Position numbers and translations under genes: made by a program
Shown here: in pieces, positions 59,253-64,000 of the stretch
Layout of the letters: each line of letters starts with the position of its first letter
Position numbering within the stretch: the first letter of the stretch is position 1
The notes under the pieces: model-generated
Databases searched by the model: none
Seen by the model: the letters and a program-made list of their open reading frames with translations, nothing else
What the model was told of the DNA's origin: nothing
From: Nakamurella panacisegetis
GTDB lineage: Bacteria > Actinomycetota > Actinomycetes > Mycobacteriales > Nakamurellaceae
Assembly: GCF_900104535.1 (NCBI RefSeq)
Contig: NZ_LT629710.1
Span: forward strand, 4,499,501 to 4,563,500
DNA length: 64,000 nt
Reading direction: 5' to 3'

Positions 59253-60411
59253 ACTGTTTCGCCAACTGATGGATGAGTTCCTCGGCCCTGGCCCGGGCCC
59301 AGTCCTCCGCCGATACGACGTCCGAGATGCTGCTGGGTTCGGCTCTGACGTGATCAGACTCGTCCAGAATGCCCGCCAGAACATGGGAAATGCCGGTGAA
59401 CGAGAGCTTTTCGGCCAGGAAAGCGGCCACCGCCTGCTCGTTGGCCGCGTTGAACACGGCCGGGACCAGCCCGCCCGCGCCACCCGCGGCCCGGGCCAGG
59501 TCCAGCGCCGGGAAGGCGACGGTGTCGACTGGTTCGAAGGTCCAGGTCGACGCGGAGCTGAAGTCGCACGCCGCGGCCACCCGGTCCATCCGGTCCGGCC
59601 AGGTCAGCCCGAGAGCGATGGGCAGGCGCATGTCCGGGGGCGAGGCCTGGGCCAGGGTGGACCCGTCGCGGAAGGTGACCATCGAATGGATCATCGACTG
59701 GGGGTGGACCACGACATCGATCCGGTCGTAGGGGACGCCGAACAGCAGGTGCGTCTCGATCAGCTCCAGGCCCTTGTTGACCAGTGTGGCCGAGTTCACC
59801 GTGACGACCGGGCCCATGGCCCACGTCGGGTGTTTCAGGGCCAGATCGACCGTCACCAGCTCCAGGTCCGCCACCGACCAGCCGCGGAACGGCCCGCCGG
59901 ACGCGGTGAGCACCAGCTTCGCCACCTCCTGGGCCGAGCCACCCCGCAGGCACTGGGCCAGGGCCGAGTGCTCGGAGTCGACCGGGACGATCTGCCCGGG
60001 CGCTGCGGCCGAGGTGACCAGGGAACCTCCGGCGACCAGGGATTCCTTGTTGGCCAGGGCCAATGTCATCCCGGCGGCCAGCGCGGCCAGGGTCGGTCCG
60101 AGCCCGACCGAACCGGTGATCCCGTTGAGCACGACGTCGGCGTCCACCGTCGCCACGAGCTCGGTGGCGGCATCTCCTCCGGTCAGCACCGTGCGTCCGG
60201 GCAACGTGAACGACGGACCCGCGACCGCGATGATGGCGTCCGGATGGGCCGCGGCCTGCTCGGCCAGCAGCTCCGGGTGCCCGCCACCGGCGGCCAGACC
60301 CACGACGTGGAAGTCGTCCGGGTGGGCGGCTATCACCTCGAGCGCCTGGGTCCCGATCGAGCCGGTCGAGCCGAGGATCACCACACGGCGCGGGCCGGTC
60401 ACTGGAGTCAC
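59251..60411 (-). CDS. dxr: 1-deoxy-D-xylulose 5-phosphate reductoisomerase
   Basis: A 386-residue NADPH enzyme. N-terminal nucleotide loop is [15 protein letters not shown]; substrate and metal region has [24 protein letters not shown] and [11 protein letters not shown]. It makes MEP from DXP in the isoprenoid pathway. GTG 60411 is the start, with a GACAAT hexamer 6 bases upstream suggesting a leaderless transcript. It is divergent from hrpB with 32 bases between start codons. Confidence 0.96.
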   Translation of the reverse strand: MTPVTGPRRVVILGSTGSIGTQALEVIAAHPDDFHVVGLAAGGGHPELLAEQAAAHPDAIIAVAGPSFTLPGRTVLTGGDAATELVATVDADVVLNGITGSVGLGPTLAALAAGMTLALANKESLVAGGSLVTSAAAPGQIVPVDSEHSALAQCLRGGSAQEVAKLVLTASGGPFRGWSVADLELVTVDLALKHPTWAMGPVVTVNSATLVNKGLELIETHLLFGVPYDRIDVVVHPQSMIHSMVTFRDGSTLAQASPPDMRLPIALGLTWPDRMDRVAAACDFSSASTWTFEPVDTVAFPALDLARAAGGAGGLVPAVFNAANEQAVAAFLAEKLSFTGISHVLAGILDESDHVRAEPSSISDVVSAEDWARARAEELIHQLAKQ

Positions 60412-60417
60412 CAGGTC

Positions 60418-60423
60418 ATTGTC
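60418..60423 (-). promoter_or_regulatory. Possible leaderless -10 of dxr
   Basis: GACAAT on the minus strand ends 6 bases before the GTG at 60411. The matching -35 would fall inside the first codons of hrpB. Confidence 0.35.
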
Positions 60424-60430
60424 CCTGAGA

Positions 60431-60436
60431 TAGCGT
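60431..60436 (+). promoter_or_regulatory. Putative leaderless -10 of hrpB
   Basis: TAGCGT ends 7 bases before the GTG at 60444. The corresponding -35 would lie inside the start of dxr. Confidence 0.45.
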
Positions 60437-60443
60437 CGCGGGC

Positions 60444-62927
60444 GTGCCAGAGGAACTCCCGGTTCGCGCCGCTGTCCCGGCCGTGCTGGCCGCGCTGGCC
60501 GGGTCCGGGACGGCGGTGGTGACCGCGCCTCCGGGGTCCGGCAAGACGACCGTGCTGCCCCTGGCCCTGGCCGACGCCCACCGGGGTCGGGTGATCGTCG
60601 CGGAGCCGCGGCGCATCGCCACCCGCGCAGCGGCCCGGCGGATGGCGTCCTCCCTCGGGCAGGCCGTCGGCGAGCGGGTGGGCTATTCGGTGCGCGGCGA
60701 TCGGCGGGTCTCCGGGGCCACCCAGGTCGAGGTGGTGACCACCGGGCTCCTGGTCCGGCGCCTGCAGCGGGACCCGGAGCTGGCCGGGGTCGACGTGGTG
60801 ATCATCGACGAGGTCCACGAGCGGCAGCTCGACACCGATCTGGCGCTGGCCTTCGCCCTCGACGTCCGGGCCAACCTGCGCCCCGATCTGCGGCTGCTGG
60901 CCACCTCGGCCACTCCCGACACGACACGCCTGGCCGCCCTGCTCGGATCGATGGACTTCCCGGCCCCGGTGATCGACGCCCCGGGCCGGGTGTTCGCCGT
61001 CGATCTCGTCTACGCCCCGCCGCCCCGGCCGCTGCCCCTGCTGGCCGACGCCCGGGTCGACCCACGGTTGCTCGACCATGTCGCCGCAGTCGTCCGCCGA
61101 GCGTGGGCCGAGTCCACCGGAGATGTCCTGGTCTTCCTGCCCGGCGAGGCCGAGATCCGCGCTGTGACACGACGTCTGGGCGATCTGGAGCACGTCCGTG
61201 AGTTGTTCGGCCGGCAGAGCGCGGCCGAGCAGGACGCCGTCCTGCGGCGGTCGAACCACCGTCGGGTGGTGCTGACCACCGCGGTCGCCGAGAGTTCGCT
61301 GACCGTTCCCGGAGTCGCGGTCGTGGTCGACGCCGGGCTCTCACGCGAACCGCGGATCGACGTCGCGCGGGGCCTCGGGTCATTGACCACGGTGAAGGTC
61401 TCCAAGTCCTCGGCCACCCAGCGGGCCGGACGCGCCGGCCGGGAGGGACCGGGCCGGGCCTACCGCTGCTGGAGCGAACTCGAGCAGGCCTACCTGGACG
61501 AGCACCCGGCCCCGGAGATCGCCACCGCCGACCTCACCGGTTTCGCCCTGGCCGCCGCCGACTGGGGACATCCGGGCGGTGACGGGTTAGCCCTGCTCGA
61601 CCGCCCACCCGGGCCCGGGCTGGCCGCGGCCCAAGAGGTGCTGCTCGGCCTGGGCGCGGTCGACGACACCGGCCGGATCACGCCTCGCGGCCGGCGCCTG
61701 GCCCAGGTGCCGGCCCCGCCCCGGCTGGCCCGGGCGCTGCTGGACGGCGCCGACCTGGTCGGCGCCGAGCGGGCCGCGGAACTGGTGGCCATCCTGTCCG
61801 ACGACACCGGCTCGGACACCGACGACGACCTGGCCCAGCGCCGCCGCCGGCTCCGTGACGGCCGGGACGCCGCGGCCACCGCCCGCTGGCGTCAGGAGGT
61901 CGGACGTCTGCGCACCGCCGCCGGAGCGGGGGGGCCCGGGATCGGGGACGACGCCGCGGCCGGGGTGATCGCCGCGCTGGCCTATCCGGACCGGCTGGCC
62001 CGGGTGCGGCCGGGCACCGGCAGCTACCTGATGAGCGGCGGCTCCGGAGCCGCCCTGCGCCCCGGGTCCGGGCTGTACGGACTGCCCTGGCTGGCCATCG
62101 CCGCCGCTGACCGGCCGGTCGGCCGGGCCGACGCCCGCATCCGGCTGGCCGCCCCGATCGACGAGGCCACGGCCAGGGAGATCGGCGCCGCCCTGCTGCG
62201 GACGGTCCGCGAGATCCGTTGGGAGCAAGGTGGTCTGCTGCTGCGCGAGCGCGACACCCTGGGCGCCGTCACGCTGGCCGAACGGCCGTTGACCGATCCC
62301 GATCCGGCCCGGATCGAGGCCGCCGTCCTGGATGGCATCGCCCGGTCGGGGCCGGCCGTCTTCCGGTGGACGGATGCGGGCGTCCGGCTGCGCCGCCGGA
62401 TGGCGCTGCTGCACCACCACCTCGGCCCGCCGTGGCCCGCGGTCACCGACGAGGCCCTGCTGGGCCGCCTCCAGGACTGGGTGGGTGCCGACCTGGCCCG
62501 GGTGCGGCGAGCGTCCGACCTGGCCCGGATCGACACCGCGGCTGCTCTGCGCCGGCTCCTGCCCTGGCCGGCCGCCGCTCGGCTGGACGCCTTGGCTCCC
62601 GAACGGCTCGAGGTCCCGTCCGGCTCGGCCGTGCGGGTCGACTACTCCGCGGTCGAGTTCGACGGCACCGGGAGCCCGGTGATGGCCGTCCGCATCCAGG
62701 AGGTGTTCGGCTGGCTGGACGCACCACGCATCGCCGACAGCCGGGTGCCGGTGTTGCTGCACCTGCTGTCCCCGGCCGGGCGTCCGGCCGCGGTCACCGG
62801 TGACCTCGCGTCGTTCTGGCGGCAGGGTTACCCGCAGGCCAGAGCCCAGCTCCGGAGCCGGTACCCGCGCCACGCCTGGCCGGAGGATCCGCTCACCGCC
62901 CCGCCCACCCGGCGTGTGCGAAACTGA
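60444..62927 (+). CDS. hrpB: ATP-dependent helicase HrpB
   Basis: An 827-residue DEAH-family helicase. Motif [13 protein letters not shown] is near 28-39, motif [11 protein letters not shown], motif III ATSATPD, motif [17 protein letters not shown]. The HA2 region and the HrpB-specific C-terminal domain follow. HrpB is widespread in bacteria but its substrate is not firmly known; RNA metabolism and sensitivity to stress have been described. GTG 60444 is the start, supported by the -10 7 bases upstream. Confidence 0.93.
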   Translation: MPEELPVRAAVPAVLAALAGSGTAVVTAPPGSGKTTVLPLALADAHRGRVIVAEPRRIATRAAARRMASSLGQAVGERVGYSVRGDRRVSGATQVEVVTTGLLVRRLQRDPELAGVDVVIIDEVHERQLDTDLALAFALDVRANLRPDLRLLATSATPDTTRLAALLGSMDFPAPVIDAPGRVFAVDLVYAPPPRPLPLLADARVDPRLLDHVAAVVRRAWAESTGDVLVFLPGEAEIRAVTRRLGDLEHVRELFGRQSAAEQDAVLRRSNHRRVVLTTAVAESSLTVPGVAVVVDAGLSREPRIDVARGLGSLTTVKVSKSSATQRAGRAGREGPGRAYRCWSELEQAYLDEHPAPEIATADLTGFALAAADWGHPGGDGLALLDRPPGPGLAAAQEVLLGLGAVDDTGRITPRGRRLAQVPAPPRLARALLDGADLVGAERAAELVAILSDDTGSDTDDDLAQRRRRLRDGRDAAATARWRQEVGRLRTAAGAGGPGIGDDAAAGVIAALAYPDRLARVRPGTGSYLMSGGSGAALRPGSGLYGLPWLAIAAADRPVGRADARIRLAAPIDEATAREIGAALLRTVREIRWEQGGLLLRERDTLGAVTLAERPLTDPDPARIEAAVLDGIARSGPAVFRWTDAGVRLRRRMALLHHHLGPPWPAVTDEALLGRLQDWVGADLARVRRASDLARIDTAAALRRLLPWPAAARLDALAPERLEVPSGSAVRVDYSAVEFDGTGSPVMAVRIQEVFGWLDAPRIADSRVPVLLHLLSPAGRPAAVTGDLASFWRQGYPQARAQLRSRYPRHAWPEDPLTAPPTRRVRN

Positions 62928-62968
62928 CTCCAGCAGTTGCCCCGCGCCCGCACGTCCAGGAGGTACCA

Positions 62969-63280
62969 GTGTCCGGAACCGATCTCGAGAAGCACGATTC
63001 GCACGGCGACCTCGAGACCGCTCACCACGGTGCGGTCGTGTCCTACAACCCGGACGCGCCGAGCGAGGAGTGGGGCTGGCACGGACACTGGAGCGACTTC
63101 GCCCCGCGCGGACGCTTCCTGCTGCTGGGCCTGGGCGTGGTCGGCCTGCTGTTGATGCTGATCGGCAACCACCAGTCCCACGTCGAGGACTACTTCCTGG
63201 TCCTCATCGCCCTGATCATGGCTGCCTGGATGGCTCGGACCCATCTGCAGCGCCGGCGCGAACGCCGCATCCGACCCTGA
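62969..63280 (+). CDS. DUF2631 family small membrane protein
   Basis: A 103-residue protein. The N-terminal 50 residues are polar, His/Asp-rich, with EEWGWHGHWSDFAPRGRF before two hydrophobic helices (about 50-65 and 72-88, LLLGLGVVGLLLMLIG and YFLVLIALIMAAWMA). A basic tail RRRERRIRP ends it. DUF2631 is actinobacterial and of unknown function; mycobacterial members lie near dxr. GTG 62969 has AGGAGG 5 bases upstream, one of the strongest Shine-Dalgarno sites here. It is 41 bases after hrpB. Confidence 0.85.
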   Translation: MSGTDLEKHDSHGDLETAHHGAVVSYNPDAPSEEWGWHGHWSDFAPRGRFLLLGLGVVGLLLMLIGNHQSHVEDYFLVLIALIMAAWMARTHLQRRRERRIRP

Positions 63281-63281
63281 C

Positions 63282-64000
63282 GTGCGCACCGACTGGCGTG
63301 CCCGGACCCTGCAATACCTGGACGACCACGCCGCCGACGCCGTCGGTGAGCTGAGTTCGCTCGTCCGGGTGCCGAGCATCTCCGGCAGCGACGAGGAGAA
63401 CTCCATCGTCGGGGACCTGGCCGGTCGGATTGCCGACCTGGGGGTCGAGGTCGACCATTGGCAGATCCCGCTCGACGAAACCCTCACCGCCGCTGACTTT
63501 CCCGGCGCCGAGGTGGACCGGAGTGACGCCTGGGGTCTGGTCGGCCGGGCCCGGGGCACCGGCGACGGCTCGTCCCTGATGCTGAACGTGCACGTGGACG
63601 TGGTACCCCCGGGCGACCTGAACGGATGGGCCAAGGCCCCGTTCGACGGCCGGGCCGACGCCCGGCGGGTGTACGGCCGCGGCGCGTGCGACATGAAAGG
63701 CGGCCTGGTCGCGGCGTTGTGGGCGGTACAGGCCCTGACCGCGTCGAAGGTGCCGCTGCGCGGCGACCTGCTGCTCGCCTTCGTCATCGGCGAGGAGGAC
63801 GGCGGGCTCGGCACCTACGCCACCCTGGCCCGCGGCTGGCGGGCCGACGCCTGCGTCATCCCCGAACCGACCTCCCTGGATCTGGTCCCGGCCAACGGCG
63901 GTGCGCTGACCTTCCGGCTCCACATTCCGGGGCTGGCCTCGCACGCGTCGCGGCGCACCGCCGGGGTCAGCGCGATCGAGAAGTTCCTGCCCGTGTTCCT
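63282..64000 (+). CDS. M20 family metallopeptidase (ArgE/DapE-like), N-terminal part
   Basis: The frame opens at GTG 63282, one base after the DUF2631 stop, and is still open at the window edge; 239 residues are seen. Zinc-ligand motifs are NVHVDVVPPGD (His and Asp), YGRGACDMKGGL (Asp) and VIGEEDGGLG (Glu pair), and the dimerisation domain begins near GGALTFRLHIPGLASHASR. M20 enzymes include acetylornithine deacetylase, succinyl-diaminopimelate desuccinylase and dipeptidases. Given the truncation the substrate is not decided. Confidence 0.88.
   Translation, partial: MRTDWRARTLQYLDDHAADAVGELSSLVRVPSISGSDEENSIVGDLAGRIADLGVEVDHWQIPLDETLTAADFPGAEVDRSDAWGLVGRARGTGDGSSLMLNVHVDVVPPGDLNGWAKAPFDGRADARRVYGRGACDMKGGLVAALWAVQALTASKVPLRGDLLLAFVIGEEDGGLGTYATLARGWRADACVIPEPTSLDLVPANGGALTFRLHIPGLASHASRRTAGVSAIEKFLPVF

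Noticed and set aside
1-64000. tRNA, rRNA, tmRNA, riboswitch, CRISPR, IS element or prophage
   Set aside because: No cloverleaf with T-loop signature, no regularly spaced repeats, no transposase or integrase protein and no phage structural gene was recognised on either strand by reading; a covariance-model scan was not possible.

Overview
The window is a gene-dense, very GC-rich chromosomal segment of an actinobacterium. Evidence from the sequence: most stops are TGA, GTG and TTG starts are frequent, and many start codons sit 6-7 nt behind a TANNNT -10 hexamer (leaderless transcripts). It also encodes mycothione reductase, a TIGR03085-type mycothiol-family protein, an NnaR-type HemD/winged-helix regulator and the MEP isoprenoid genes dxr and ispG. 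Gene order from ftsK to dxr is broadly collinear with the Mycobacterium tuberculosis Rv2748c-Rv2870c region as I remember it. A free-living relative of the Nakamurella/Frankia/Geodermatophilus type is my best guess, held with low confidence at genus level. No rRNA, tRNA, CRISPR array, insertion sequence or phage gene was seen, and no gene-free stretch exceeds 300 bases.

Layout. 2-659: end of malate dehydrogenase and a small membrane protein. 643-5221 (minus): a compact oleA-oleBC-oleD operon for head-to-head fatty acid condensation to long-chain olefins, with OleB and OleC fused. 5418-7010: an S53 (sedolisin) serine-carboxyl peptidase. 7090-9933: ftsK. 10051-17288 (minus): an assimilatory nitrate operon nasA-nirB-nirD-narK-siroheme dehydrogenase with a candidate GlnR box upstream. 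Beside it lie a divergent GNAT gene and an NnaR-like regulator (17406-19224). 19237-22200 (minus): dapA-rnj-DUF952. 22211-23458: TIGR03085 protein and ferritin. 23582-25116 (plus): an RHH/HicB-like protein and a DUF4097 beta-repeat protein behind a repeat-rich promoter. 25214-29290: gamma-glutamyltransferase family protein, YcaQ/AlkZ-type glycosylase, DeoR regulator, GNAT.

29304-46517 (minus) is a long informational block. It runs truB-ribF-(beta-lactamase fold hydrolase)-rpsO-pnp-M16 peptidase-dapB-TPR protein, then GntR/MFS, then rimP-nusA-ylxR-infB-DUF503-rbfA-nrnA. 46641-47683 (plus) holds a lipoprotein/ferritin-like pair and 47759-49504 is proS. 49646-52969 (plus): YaaA, a RIO-like kinase preceded by a 19-codon upstream ORF, and mycothione reductase. 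53026-60411 (minus): dxr-rip-ispG-GNAT-PBP-map. 60444-64000 (plus): hrpB, DUF2631 protein and an M20 peptidase cut by the window edge.

How the genes work together. Nitrate enters through NarK and is reduced by NasA and then NirBD; siroheme for NirB needs the precorrin-2 dehydrogenase encoded in the same operon. DapA and DapB supply lysine and diaminopimelate. RimP, NusA, IF-2, RbfA, TruB, S15, PNPase, RNase J and NrnA cover ribosome maturation, translation initiation and RNA turnover. Dxr and IspG bracket the intramembrane protease Rip. The main observations worth a second look are the 4-bp-coupled ole operon, the fused C-terminal domain of NasA with its own internal Shine-Dalgarno, the candidate GlnR site, the repeat-bearing promoter of the HicB/DUF4097 pair, the upstream ORF before the RIO kinase, and three leaderless promoters whose -10 hexamer is built on the stop codon of the preceding gene.
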